From Verrucomicrobiota bacterium (GTDB taxonomy: Bacteria; Verrucomicrobiota; Verrucomicrobiia; Limisphaerales; UBA1319), in NCBI GenBank assembly GCA_022711435.1, contig JAKLFB010000014.1, positions 1 through 64,000 of the forward strand: a DNA stretch of 64,000 bases, given 5' to 3'. Position numbers and translations under genes: made by a program. The notes beneath the pieces were generated by a model. The model saw nothing but the letters and a program-made list of their open reading frames with translations, ran no database searches and was not told where the DNA came from. Positions 51,601-59,146 of the stretch are shown here, piece after piece. How positions within the stretch are numbered: the stretch's first letter is position 1; each line of letters begins with the position of its first letter.

Positions 51601-52911
51601 TATTCGTATGCGCCGGGCCAGGACCACGATGGCGTCACGCTCCACCTCCCCGTCACCCTTGCCGAAGTGATCGAGCCCGGCCTCCTCGAGTGGCTCGTGC
51701 CATGCCTTCGCGAGGAGCGGCTCGTCCACATGCTCCACCACCTGCCCAAATCCATCCGCCGCCAGCTCCTGCCCCTCGCCCCCAAAGCCCGCGAAATGGC
51801 TCGAGCACTCGCACCCCGCGATTCCCATTATCTGAAAGCCGTCAGCCGCTTCGTTCTCGACCATTACGGCGTCGCCGTTCCCGTGGCGGATTGGCCCGCA
51901 GCCGATCTCCCATCCCACCTCCAGCCGCGGCTCGAGGCGGTCGGCCCTCAGAGCCAGCCGCTGGCCGCCGACCGCGGCCTCGAGGCCCTCCGCGACCGAC
52001 TCTCCCGCCACGATTCCACCGCCGAATCCGATGCCTGGCAGCGCGCCGTCCGCCAGTGGGAGCGCTACCGCCTCACCCACTGGACCCTGGGCGATCTTCC
52101 CGAATCGATCCTCGTCGCCGAAATCGCTGGCTTCCCGCTGCGTGCCTTTCCCGGGCTTGACCTCGATCAGGGCGACGTCCACCTCCGCCTGTTCCGTGCG
52201 GCCGCCGATGCCGCCCGGGCCACTCGATCGGGTCTGCCACGGCTGGCCGAGCTCGTCCTCGCCCGCGATCTCGCCTGGCTGATGAAAGACCTCCGCCAGG
52301 CCTGCCGGCGCCAGGTCCTCTGCGCAACGCTCGGCCCCATCGAACCGTTCATCCACGATGCCGAGTGCCACTTCCGCGCTCATCTGCTGGTCGATCCGCC
52401 CCTGCCGCCCCTCACCGCTGCCGGGTTCGCCTCTTTCATCGACCGCGCCCACCTCGAGATCCGAGACCTCGTGCCCCGGTTCTCCGATCGGCTGGGCCAG
52501 ATCCTCGAGCTCCGGCAGCAAATCCTCCTTCATCGCCGTCCATACTCCACCCTGCGCGCCGACCTCGAGCGCCTTGTCCACCCGGGTTTCCTTCGCTCGA
52601 CCCCGTTCGCGCGTCTGGCTCACATCATCCGATACCTTCGCGCGCTGGTCATCCGTTCCGACCGCGCCGCCTTGAGCCCCGCCAAGGACGCCGAGAAAGC
52701 CGCTCGAGTTGCGCCCTATCTCGATTGCCTCCGCCTGACTCGAGCGGCCGCGGAATCCAGCGATTCCATCCGCACCCTCTGGATCGAGCTCCGCTGGCTC
52801 ATCGAGGAGTTCAAGGTCTCGACCTTCGCCCAGGAGCTCGGCACCGCGACGACTGTCTCTGCCAAGATCCTCGATGCCCGCGCCGCCGCCCTGCGGGAAG
52901 CTGCCCGATGA
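48664..52911 (+). CDS. hrpA: ATP-dependent RNA helicase HrpA with intragenic repeat insertion
   Basis: A 1,415-residue DEAH-box helicase of the HrpA type, which rescues stalled ribosomes and processes mRNA. Visible are Walker A AGETGSGKSTQLPKM (near residues 95-109), GCTQPRRVAAVSLSRRIAEE, VILLDEAHERSLNIDFLLGY, LLITSATIDTRPFS, the motif V/VI segment ATNIAETSLTIPGIRYVVDT ... QRQGRCGRISSG, the HA2/OB region and the long DUF3418 C-terminus (FAQELGTATTVSAKILDARA). It overlaps the Ski2-like gene by ATGA. Odd: residues about 673-726 are two in-frame 27-residue repeats (SGDPAYTAA ... ARNVGRVPSRG) encoded by palindromic DNA, inserted in a loop before PDWLVAGELVETSRLF. The reading frame is intact around them, so the protein is probably still made. 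Confidence 0.93.
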   Translation: MTAIEQLKTLLPQCVLADQVRLGSRLARILSAPRLPAAAPAIVQRLLDQARHSIRLRHERARLAGRIRYSADLPITARREEIVTAIRAHPVVILAGETGSGKSTQLPKMCLEAGFGARAMIGCTQPRRVAAVSLSRRIAEELDVEWGGPVGCQIRFASHTRPETSIKLMTDGILLAEIQSDPALAQYEVILLDEAHERSLNIDFLLGYLKGLLERRNDLKLLITSATIDTRPFSAAFGRAPVIEVSGRMFPIETIYRPIDEQAEETGDQTYIDAAVAVVQEIVGGRGAGDILVFMPAERDIRETRDRLEASLPAEADLIPLFGRLSAAEQQRVFAPSTRRKIVIATNIAETSLTIPGIRYVVDTGLARISRYNPRTRTRRLPVEPISQSSADQRQGRCGRISSGVCYRLFSAADFSERPLYTMPEIQRANLAEVILRLEAFRLGAIESFPFLDPPAPAAIQAGYQLLQELGALDEHRQLTPLGLELARLPIDPTIGRMILEARHENALPEVLVIAAGLSIQDPRERPLDQQASADAAQRRFQDPSSDFLALLNIWNAYHDTWDTLKTQNQLRKFCRSHFLSYRRMREWRDLHAQLEESLAELGGFQTPPAPASPAAIHRSILTGLWSNVARRAERNLYQIAGSRTAMIFPGSGLFHKTASCPKTPGGAAPRGRVANAGSGDPAYTAADARNVGRVPSRGGAANAASGDPAYTAANARNVGRVPSRGEASNPASHQPDWLVAGELVETSRLFLRTAAAIDSAWILELAPHLCRRKHRDPRFDPSSGRVLVNETVTLNGLTVQDHSIPFERVDPEGAAALFIRAALIEEQIRDHWAASHPPPAAAEVARPAAAADARRRLDLDDPARSSTELVGPPSAVAPLYRFLEHNHQLRQKIEIWQTRLRHRVIPDLDAVFEAFYRQQMPPVSSVVALNRLLREQVHRAPSFLHAQPADLLGDHAAEFDLERFPDTVPVGDQSLPVTYSYAPGQDHDGVTLHLPVTLAEVIEPGLLEWLVPCLREERLVHMLHHLPKSIRRQLLPLAPKAREMARALAPRDSHYLKAVSRFVLDHYGVAVPVADWPAADLPSHLQPRLEAVGPQSQPLAADRGLEALRDRLSRHDSTAESDAWQRAVRQWERYRLTHWTLGDLPESILVAEIAGFPLRAFPGLDLDQGDVHLRLFRAAADAARATRSGLPRLAELVLARDLAWLMKDLRQACRRQVLCATLGPIEPFIHDAECHFRAHLLVDPPLPPLTAAGFASFIDRAHLEIRDLVPRFSDRLGQILELRQQILLHRRPYSTLRADLERLVHPGFLRSTPFARLAHIIRYLRALVIRSDRAALSPAKDAEKAARVAPYLDCLRLTRAAAESSDSIRTLWIELRWLIEEFKVSTFAQELGTATTVSAKILDARAAALREAAR
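50680..50841 (+). repeat. two 81-bp palindromic repeats inside hrpA
   Basis: Units 50,680-50,760 and 50,761-50,841 are near-identical. Each contains CCTACACGGCGGCC, CGCGCAATGTAGG and ends with the hairpin GCCGCGTG-CCCT-CACGCGGC (50,741-50,760 and 50,822-50,841). The 81-nt length is a multiple of three, which preserves the frame. The structure resembles REP-type intergenic repeats. Confidence 0.8.
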
Positions 52912-53350
52912 CAAGCTGCCCGCCGACACCACCCGCTCTCCTGCAAACCTGCTCTGATTTCCCTCGCCCCGCACAGCAGGGGGAGGGACAGGGAGAGCGT
53001 TGCTGACAAACGACCTGTCACGCATCGGGGCCATGAACCGTGTTGATAGGGCTTTAGCCCGCTGCCGCGTGTTCAGCCTGTCGCGTGTTGCAGCGGCCTG
53101 AAGGCCGCGCCCCGGCAGGGCAGGTTCATGGGGAGGGACAGGGAGGGGGCCATATTGCCTCGATTTCATTCCCTTTCCTGGGTTCCTGATTTCCCAATGA
53201 ATTTCTTCTTCGCGGTGAAATCTCTTCTCCGCGGTGGCCAACAGCACTTTCCGCCTTCTGATCCGATCAATGAACATTCGTAATGGATATTGACTTTGAC
53301 GACGCTTCCGTTTCAATCAACCGCACACAACTCGATTCACCCCAACACCT
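52912..53350. other. intergenic region with several REP-like hairpins
   Basis: No gene is seen in this 440-bp gap. It holds GCGGCCTGAAGGCCGC (7-bp stem, GA loop; within 53,090-53,112), a TAGGGCTTTAGCCCGC stem, and two copies of GGGGAGGGACAGGGAG (near 52,980 and 53,130). The first copy pairs with an upstream CCCTCGCCCC. This looks like an accumulation of dispersed extragenic repeats. The last ~80 nt before the ATG are A/T-richer and may hold the promoter for the exported protein; a TTGAC at 53,288 lacks an obvious -10 partner. Confidence 0.55.
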
Positions 53351-56074
53351 ATGAAACGAACCATCGCCTGGATGGCCGTCGTAATCTTTTCCTTGTGCGC
53401 CGCCTCGGCCATGGCGGAAATCAAAGTCGATGTCGGCGGCTCGCCCTCCGGCGGCCCCCCGGCCCCCGCTCAGGAGGGCTGGATCGGCTGGATCACGCCC
53501 GACCGGGTTGGCAACACGGCTCTCTCTCACGAGTTCTCCGCCGATTTCGATGCGTCGTTCACGGTGGCGTTCGACAGCGTCGACACCCGCCAGCGCAGCA
53601 CGGTCAACGCCGGCATCCCGCTCGCCCAGATGCTCACCACCGCGTTCAAACGTTCGACCCCAATCGTCATGCGATTCCAGGGGCTCGCTGCGGGCTCCTA
53701 CGAGCTCAAGATGTGGCATCACGACGGCAACAACGACGCCAAGCCCACCATCGACATTGTGGTCACCGATGCCGATAGCGCCGATCGCCTCGCTGTCGAC
53801 GATCTCAAACAGAGCTGGGGGACCGGCCCCGTGCTCAGCCAGTTCGGCGGCTCGCAGGTCGGGCCTCCCGATCCTGTCATCTCCACCGTCGCTTTCCGCT
53901 CCGACGGCGTCAACGAGGCCGTCGTCACCGTTCGCGACAACGATGACGTCGGCTCTCTCTACCCTGGCGCCGGATCGAACTTGAACGAGAGTTTCATCGC
54001 CGGGTTCCAGCTCTCGCAAGGATCCGCTCCCGTCGACATCCTCCCCACGGTCAACCGCCTCACGAGCCAGCCCTTCGGCTTCACGATCGACCTCACACAG
54101 ACCCCTCCCCGCCTCGTCAACACCAATACCGTCCAGGTCGCGCTCGATGGCGCCGCCGTCCCCGTCGAGATTCTGGTCTCGAACGAGCTGGTCCGGATCC
54201 TTTACTCTCGCACCAACATCTTTCCCTCAGGCTCGACCCATCCCGTCGAGCTCGCCTTCGATGTCACCGGCACTCCCGCCACCAACCTGACCGCCAGCCT
54301 GAGCTTTGTTGTGCCTGTCTATCGGACGCTCGGCGCCCAGCTCGCGCGCCCGGCCGGCACGGTCGATCTCGACACCTCGGGCTTCCGGATCCGCGCCCAC
54401 CAAACCCGCTTCGACGCCTCCCTCACGCACAACATCACCCGCGCCGAGAACCAGATTCGCGGCCAGTTGATCGATCCCCTGACGGGTCAGCCCTATGCGA
54501 ACCACATCACAGGCGGGCCCGAGTTCATCGACGAGGATTATCTGAATTGGGACCTGCAGCAGGCGGGCTCGGGCAATTTCTCCTGGCTGAACAACTATTT
54601 CGACGAACCCATCCCGGGCCTTCCTGGCGACGAGTTTTCCGGCGACAACGCCGCGTTCGAGATGCTGACCCATCTCGAGCTCAAGGCCGGCCTGCACACG
54701 CTCGGCGTCAACAGCGACGACGGCTTCCGCATCAGCCTCGGCCAGGCGCCCCAGGACCTCTTCGCCCCTCAGCTCATGGCCGTCAATGGCACCCGCACCG
54801 CCGCCAACACCACCACCCTCGTCTATGTCCCCACCGATGGCCTTTACCCCATCCGCTTGCTCTACTTCCAGGCTTGGGACGGCGTCGCAAGCCTCGAATT
54901 CTTCTCCGTCGACGCCCAGGGAAACAAATGGCTCATCAACGACCGCGCCCAAACGAATGCGATCAGGGCCTATCGAAACTACACCGGCCCCGCCCTGCCC
55001 TATGTCCAAAGCGTCAGCCCCGCCGCCAATGCCGCCACGCTCCCCGTCGATACCGCCATCGAAGCCCGCCTGGTCGACCTCGGCAGCAACCCCGTCAAAA
55101 TGTATCTCAACGGCGCCGAGGTCGCGCCCACCTCTCAAACCGTCAGCAATGTGACCACCCTCCGCTATCAGCCGCCTGAACCGCTGGCCCAAGGCCTCCT
55201 TTGCACCGTCGGAATCGCCTATGGATCGAGCTCGAACTCGTGGTCCTTCCGCACCATCCGCGGCCCCAAGATCGCCCTCGTGGTCGCGAACCCGGACAGC
55301 CTCAACCCCAGCGACGCCGGCGTCAAAGCGCGTCTCGAGACGTTCGGGTTCGAGGTCGTCCCCCTGGATGATAACACGGCCCAGGTCGAGGATCTTCAGG
55401 ACATGATCCTTCTGATCACATCCGCGACGCTCAGCTCGGGGAATGTCGGCGGGCGGTTCACTCTGGTCCCGATCCCGATCCTGAACTGGGAAGTCGGCCT
55501 CCAGAACGACTACCTCATGACCCTCGACGGCAGCGCCGATCATGACGAGCCCAGCGGTCAAACCACGATCGACATTGTCAATCCGGCGCATCCCATCGCC
55601 GCCGGATTCACCGCCGGCCCGCTGGTTGTCGTCAGCAGCGCGCAGACCTTCACCTGGGGCCTGCCCAATACCAACACCGCCGATGTGATCGCCACCATCG
55701 CGAACAATCCGAGCCAGCCTTGCATCTATGCATACGAGACCGGCGATCTCATGATCGACGGCGCCACGCCGGCGCCCGGGCGGCGCGTCCACATCTTCCT
55801 GCAGGAAAATGCCTTCGCCAGCTTGAACCCGGCTGGCCTCAAGCTCTTCGACGCCGCCGCCAGCTGGGCCCTTGGCCAGCCCCTGGTGATGCCCGAAGCC
55901 AAATTCGATCCTCCGGCATGGCAGGGCGGCCAGGTCCGGATCTCATGGACCGGCCCCGGCGTTCTCGAGTTCGCCGACTCGATTGGCGGGGCCTGGACGC
56001 CTCTGCCCAACGCGCCGAACCCGCTCCTGGCCGATCCGGCCCTGCCCGCACGGTTCTATCGGATCCGGCAGTAG
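53351..56074 (+). CDS. large exported protein with PA14-like domain
   Basis: A 907-residue exported protein (signal MKRTIAWMAVVIFSLCAASA MA). The N-terminal ~200 residues are beta-rich with FQGLAAGSYELKMWHHDGNN, resembling a carbohydrate-binding malectin/CBM-like module. Around residues 380-545 is a PA14-like domain: GGPEFIDEDYLNWDLQQAGS, LELKAGLHTLGVNSDDGFRI, YPIRLLYFQAWDGVASLEFF. A following Ig-like segment (SVSPAANAATLPVDTAIEAR) and a Rossmann-like part (KIALVVANPDSLNPSDAGVK ARLETFGFEV) come next. The last 50 residues are a verrucomicrobial domain ending RFYRIRQ. It likely binds or modifies glycans at the cell surface; no catalytic site is recognisable. It stands alone, convergent with the M24 gene. 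Confidence 0.7.
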   Translation: MKRTIAWMAVVIFSLCAASAMAEIKVDVGGSPSGGPPAPAQEGWIGWITPDRVGNTALSHEFSADFDASFTVAFDSVDTRQRSTVNAGIPLAQMLTTAFKRSTPIVMRFQGLAAGSYELKMWHHDGNNDAKPTIDIVVTDADSADRLAVDDLKQSWGTGPVLSQFGGSQVGPPDPVISTVAFRSDGVNEAVVTVRDNDDVGSLYPGAGSNLNESFIAGFQLSQGSAPVDILPTVNRLTSQPFGFTIDLTQTPPRLVNTNTVQVALDGAAVPVEILVSNELVRILYSRTNIFPSGSTHPVELAFDVTGTPATNLTASLSFVVPVYRTLGAQLARPAGTVDLDTSGFRIRAHQTRFDASLTHNITRAENQIRGQLIDPLTGQPYANHITGGPEFIDEDYLNWDLQQAGSGNFSWLNNYFDEPIPGLPGDEFSGDNAAFEMLTHLELKAGLHTLGVNSDDGFRISLGQAPQDLFAPQLMAVNGTRTAANTTTLVYVPTDGLYPIRLLYFQAWDGVASLEFFSVDAQGNKWLINDRAQTNAIRAYRNYTGPALPYVQSVSPAANAATLPVDTAIEARLVDLGSNPVKMYLNGAEVAPTSQTVSNVTTLRYQPPEPLAQGLLCTVGIAYGSSSNSWSFRTIRGPKIALVVANPDSLNPSDAGVKARLETFGFEVVPLDDNTAQVEDLQDMILLITSATLSSGNVGGRFTLVPIPILNWEVGLQNDYLMTLDGSADHDEPSGQTTIDIVNPAHPIAAGFTAGPLVVVSSAQTFTWGLPNTNTADVIATIANNPSQPCIYAYETGDLMIDGATPAPGRRVHIFLQENAFASLNPAGLKLFDAAASWALGQPLVMPEAKFDPPAWQGGQVRISWTGPGVLEFADSIGGAWTPLPNAPNPLLADPALPARFYRIRQ

Positions 56075-56107
56075 AGCCGGGGGGCGCGATCGCTCCGCCG
56101 CCCAGGA

Positions 56108-57238
56108 TCAGACCTCGAGAACCTTCTCGAACTTGGTGAGGTTGCGGGGATTCGAGTGGGTGATGAGGGCGACGTCTTCGAGGCGGACGCTGCCGACGTC
56201 GGGGTAGTAGAGCCCGGGCTCGACGGTGACGACATGGCCGGGAAGCAGGGTGTCGGCGGAGCCGGGGCCGATGCGGGGGCTTTCGTGGATTTCGAGGCCC
56301 AGGCCATGGCCCAGGCCGTGAAAGAAACCCTGCAACCGGCCGTTGTGGCGTCTGGTCTTGTAGCCTTCGCTTGAAAAGAACTCCTGGACGGAGCGATGGA
56401 CCATCTCGCAGGGGGTATGGGAGCGGAGGAGGGAGAGGGCCAGGCTCTGGGCGCGGCTGACTGCATGGTAGAGCCGGCGGACGGCTTCGCTGGCCCGGCC
56501 GCGGACGATGGTCCGGGTGATGTCGCCGCAGTAGCCGGTCTTTTGGGAGCGGGGGAACACGTCGATGATGATGGGCTGGTGGGCGCGGAGGGCGCCATGG
56601 CCATGCTCGTGGGGCTCGCTGGCCTGAGCCCCGCCCGCTACGATGGTGTGCGCCGCGAACCCGCCGGCTTGGAGGATGGCAACCTCGATGACGGTCCGAA
56701 GCCGCTCCGAGGTGAGGGGCAGATTCCGGTATTGGAGCCGGCCGTTCCGGGCGATCTTCGAGGACCGGAGCACCTGGATGGCCTCGGCAAGCCCCACCTC
56801 CGCCATGGTCAGGGCAGCGCTGATCTTCTTGATTTCGTCGGCGCGCTTGATTTCGCGCTGGGGCAGAAACGGGCCTTTCTTGACTTTGACCTTGATGTGG
56901 AGGCGGCGCAGGCGTTGGGCGATGCCGTGGGGGAACGCCGGGGAGACGAGCACCTTGCGCCGGCGGTGGGCTTGAAGGACCTGCTGGATGACTTCGGCGA
57001 TGTCAGGCTGATGCCGGCCGGACCGCTCGAGACGGCGGACGCACCGGCTCAGGCTCAGGATCCGGCAGTGGCGCGCCAGGCGCCGGGCCCGGTCCACCTC
57101 CAGGTCGGGCAGCACGATCACGGGCCGCCGGCCCAGCGCCAGAAAGATGAACGGGTCCGGCACGAACATGCCCACCGCGTAAAGCATGTCGGCATTGTGC
57201 TCGCTGTCGGCGACCATCAGCAGATTGTCGCGGCTCAT
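56108..57238 (-). CDS. M24-family aminopeptidase P-like metallopeptidase
   Basis: A 376-residue creatinase-fold peptidase starting at ATG 57,238 (another ATG 12 nt upstream is possible). The pita-bread domain shows all five metal ligands: Asp in IIIDVFPRS, Asp in TGYCGDITRTIV, His in FFHGLGHGLGLEIHE, Glu in VVTVEPGLYY and Glu in VRLEDVALIT. The N-terminal domain (MVADSEHNADMLYAVGMFVP) is typical of Xaa-Pro aminopeptidases. It lies 38 nt downstream of sppA on the same strand, so both may be co-transcribed. It is likely cytoplasmic and cleaves Xaa-Pro dipeptides; substrate preference is inferred from the family. Confidence 0.88.
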   Translation of the reverse strand: MSRDNLLMVADSEHNADMLYAVGMFVPDPFIFLALGRRPVIVLPDLEVDRARRLARHCRILSLSRCVRRLERSGRHQPDIAEVIQQVLQAHRRRKVLVSPAFPHGIAQRLRRLHIKVKVKKGPFLPQREIKRADEIKKISAALTMAEVGLAEAIQVLRSSKIARNGRLQYRNLPLTSERLRTVIEVAILQAGGFAAHTIVAGGAQASEPHEHGHGALRAHQPIIIDVFPRSQKTGYCGDITRTIVRGRASEAVRRLYHAVSRAQSLALSLLRSHTPCEMVHRSVQEFFSSEGYKTRRHNGRLQGFFHGLGHGLGLEIHESPRIGPGSADTLLPGHVVTVEPGLYYPDVGSVRLEDVALITHSNPRNLTKFEKVLEV

Positions 57239-57276
57239 CGGCGTGATCATAGATCGGGGGCGCGGGCGGGCAAGGG

Positions 57277-58386
57277 CTAGCGCGGCAGGGCGGGCGAGAG
57301 AAAGTAGAGCCGGCCGGATTCGGGCGGAGGCCATCCCATGCCCAGATCGATCTTCACCTTGTTGTGGCGGGATTCGGCCAGCCAGCTGAAGATGTCGAAC
57401 AGCGGCGCAGGTGGATCGTAGCGGACGAGGTTGGCATTCGGGATGCCGGCCAGCTTCAAGGCGCGCTGCACGGCGGCCTTGAAATCGCCGAGCTCGTCGA
57501 TGAATCCCAGGTCGCAGGCCTCGCGCCCCGACAGGATCCGTCCGTCGGCGAACTGTTCCCAGTTCCGGCTGAGTGCCTTGGCCTCCTCGGGATTCCGTCT
57601 TCGGGCCGGATCGCGGCCGTCCCGGACGACCTGCTTGAAATGGTCGAAGGTCCGGTCGATGAGCGTCTGGACCATGGCGCGCTCCTCGGGCGCGATCTCC
57701 TCCTCGCGCTTGCTGCCGCTGAGCATGTCCTTGAAACGGCCGCTCTTGTAGACCTCGGGCCGGACGCCGACCTTGTCGAGAAGGCCCCGGTAATTGAAGC
57801 CGTGCATGATGACGCCGATGCTGCCGGTAAGCGTGAGCTCGTGGGCGAGAATCCAGCGGCAGGGCGCGCTGATGTAATAGCCGCCGGAGGCAGCCAGACC
57901 GCCCATGCTGGCCACGACCGGCTTGTCCGTTTCGTTCTGGAACTCGATCAGCGCGCGATACATTTCATCGGCGGCCATGACTTCTCCGCCCGGCGAGTCG
58001 ACCCGGAGGATGACGGCCTTGACGGCGGTGTCGGCGGCGGCGCGCTTCAACTGCTGGACCAGGAGGTTGACCGAGTTGTAGGTGTCGCTTTGGAGATAGC
58101 CGCCGGTGATGAGGCCCGAGACCTCGAGGACGGCGATCTTGCTCGAGCTGCGGTTGTTCTCGATCAAGGTCTCGTCCAGAGCCACCAGAGCCGGCCCCAT
58201 CCCGAGCGACCGGGGCAGGAGGTGAATGCCCGTCTCCACCACGACACCCAGGAGGAGAAAGACGAGAACCACCGCCGTCACAATGCCCAGGATGAGCCAT
58301 CCGCGCCCCGCGGGGCGCCGGGAATGGGATGGCGCCGGCGCCATGGGAGGCGGCGCGGGGTACACCGGCGGAGGTTGGTCGTCCAT
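57277..58386 (-). CDS. sppA: signal peptide peptidase SppA, short type
   Basis: A 369-residue membrane serine peptidase. A Pro-rich N-terminus is followed by one transmembrane helix (GWLILGIVTAVVLVFLLLGV). The protease core has KAVILRVDSPGGEVMAADEM, the nucleophile region VVASMGGLAASGGYYISAPC with Ser before GGY, TLTGSIGVIMHGFNYRGLLD KVG and the Lys in EVYKSGRFKDMLSG. SppA degrades cleaved signal peptides in the inner membrane, consistent with the many exported proteins here. The short (about 36-kDa) form is usual in this phylum. Upstream is a MITE-damaged TPR gene. Confidence 0.92.
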   Translation of the reverse strand: MDDQPPPVYPAPPPMAPAPSHSRRPAGRGWLILGIVTAVVLVFLLLGVVVETGIHLLPRSLGMGPALVALDETLIENNRSSSKIAVLEVSGLITGGYLQSDTYNSVNLLVQQLKRAAADTAVKAVILRVDSPGGEVMAADEMYRALIEFQNETDKPVVASMGGLAASGGYYISAPCRWILAHELTLTGSIGVIMHGFNYRGLLDKVGVRPEVYKSGRFKDMLSGSKREEEIAPEERAMVQTLIDRTFDHFKQVVRDGRDPARRRNPEEAKALSRNWEQFADGRILSGREACDLGFIDELGDFKAAVQRALKLAGIPNANLVRYDPPAPLFDIFSWLAESRHNKVKIDLGMGWPPPESGRLYFLSPALPR

Positions 58387-58446
58387 ACCGGGCGAACCCT
58401 ATCCGATGGCGCAGCCGATCGCAAGCTTTCGCCGGGGAGGGGCGGG

Positions 58447-58970
58447 TCAGGGCCGCCGCCGGTACTGCTCGAGGCGCTCCTGGATCTCGCGGGCGAACTC
58501 CTCGTTCCGGGCCGCCACAGCCAGAGCCATGGCCCGCTCGGCGCACCGGGCTGCGTCGGACCACTGGCCAGCCCGGGCGTAGGGTCTGTGCAAAAATTAC
58601 TTCCGATTTTGGCGGGAGCGCCGCCGGGCCAGATGCGAGGCGCAAGGGAGGGAGTGTATCCCCTGCGATACTCGACCGACCGAGCAACGAAGCAGATGGC
58701 CCGGCGCCGCCCCGCCCCGCAGGGCTGGGGGCCTTGGGCGCGCTAGCTGTGTTGCTCCTCGCTCACAGACCGCGCGGGTATGCTCGCTCGTCGCGCCTTG
58801 CCAGCCCGCCCAATCCCCTCCAGCAAAATCGGTATTAATTTTTGCACAGACCCGTAGTGAATGCCCAGCAGGTCGTGGAGCATGGGCGAGATATCCACCA
58901 TCGGCTCGCCCCCGATTGCGAATCGCTCCAGAAGACAGTCGGCGGCACGATCTCGGGCGGGAACATCGTT
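58447..58970 (-). pseudogene. TPR protein C-terminus split by a MITE
   Basis: Removing 58,583-58,852 plus one copy of the CGTAG duplication joins two minus-strand halves into one open frame: LLERFAIGGEPMVDISPMLH, DLLGIHYARAGQWSDAARCA, ERAMALAVAARNEEFAREIQ and ERLEQYRRRP-stop. The YARAGQWSDAARCAERAMAL part is a TPR motif. The frame opens at 58,970 after a stop, and the 5' end of the original gene is gone, apparently fused to or replaced by the lipoprotein gene. It is therefore broken twice: by deletion and by the MITE. Confidence 0.7.
58583..58852. mobile_element. 270-bp MITE with inverted ends and CGTAG target duplication
   Basis: Ends are inverted copies starting GGTCTGTGCAAAAATTA, matching for 17 nt exactly and for about 29 of 33 positions overall. 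The element is flanked by the direct repeat CGTAG (58,578-58,582 and 58,853-58,857). There is no transposase inside; the interior is GC-rich and partly palindromic. Excision in silico restores the reading frame of a TPR gene. Confidence 0.85.
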
Positions 58971-59146
58971 TCATCCCAAGGATACTCGATGGCCAGGGGG
59001 GCGCACGCTGGGGGTGATGCAAGGGCGGCCTCGAGCTGGCGGACGAGGCCGGATTCGGATGGCCGGCAGCCTGCGGCCAGGAGGCTGAGCAGGAGCGGGG
59101 CGGCAAGCAGGATCGAGCCGCCGGACGCTGGATCGCGCGGCCTCAT
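58835..59146 (-). CDS. truncated lipoprotein
   Basis: A 103-residue lipoprotein starting at ATG 59,146, which overlaps the upstream gene's stop (ATGA). The signal and lipobox are clear (ILLAAPLLLSLLAAGC). The mature part reads IEYPWDETMFPPEIVPPTVF, then WSDSQSGASRWWI, a pattern I associate with the N-terminus of larger verrucomicrobial/planctomycete lipoproteins. The final residues (TTGLCKN) are encoded by the MITE end, so the protein is truncated. Within its 3' part the neighbouring frame carries TPR sequence, indicating that a deletion joined two genes here before the MITE came. Probably non-functional. Confidence 0.6.
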   Translation of the reverse strand: MRPRDPASGGSILLAAPLLLSLLAAGCRPSESGLVRQLEAALASPPACAPLAIEYPWDETMFPPEIVPPTVFWSDSQSGASRWWISRPCSTTCWAFTTGLCKN

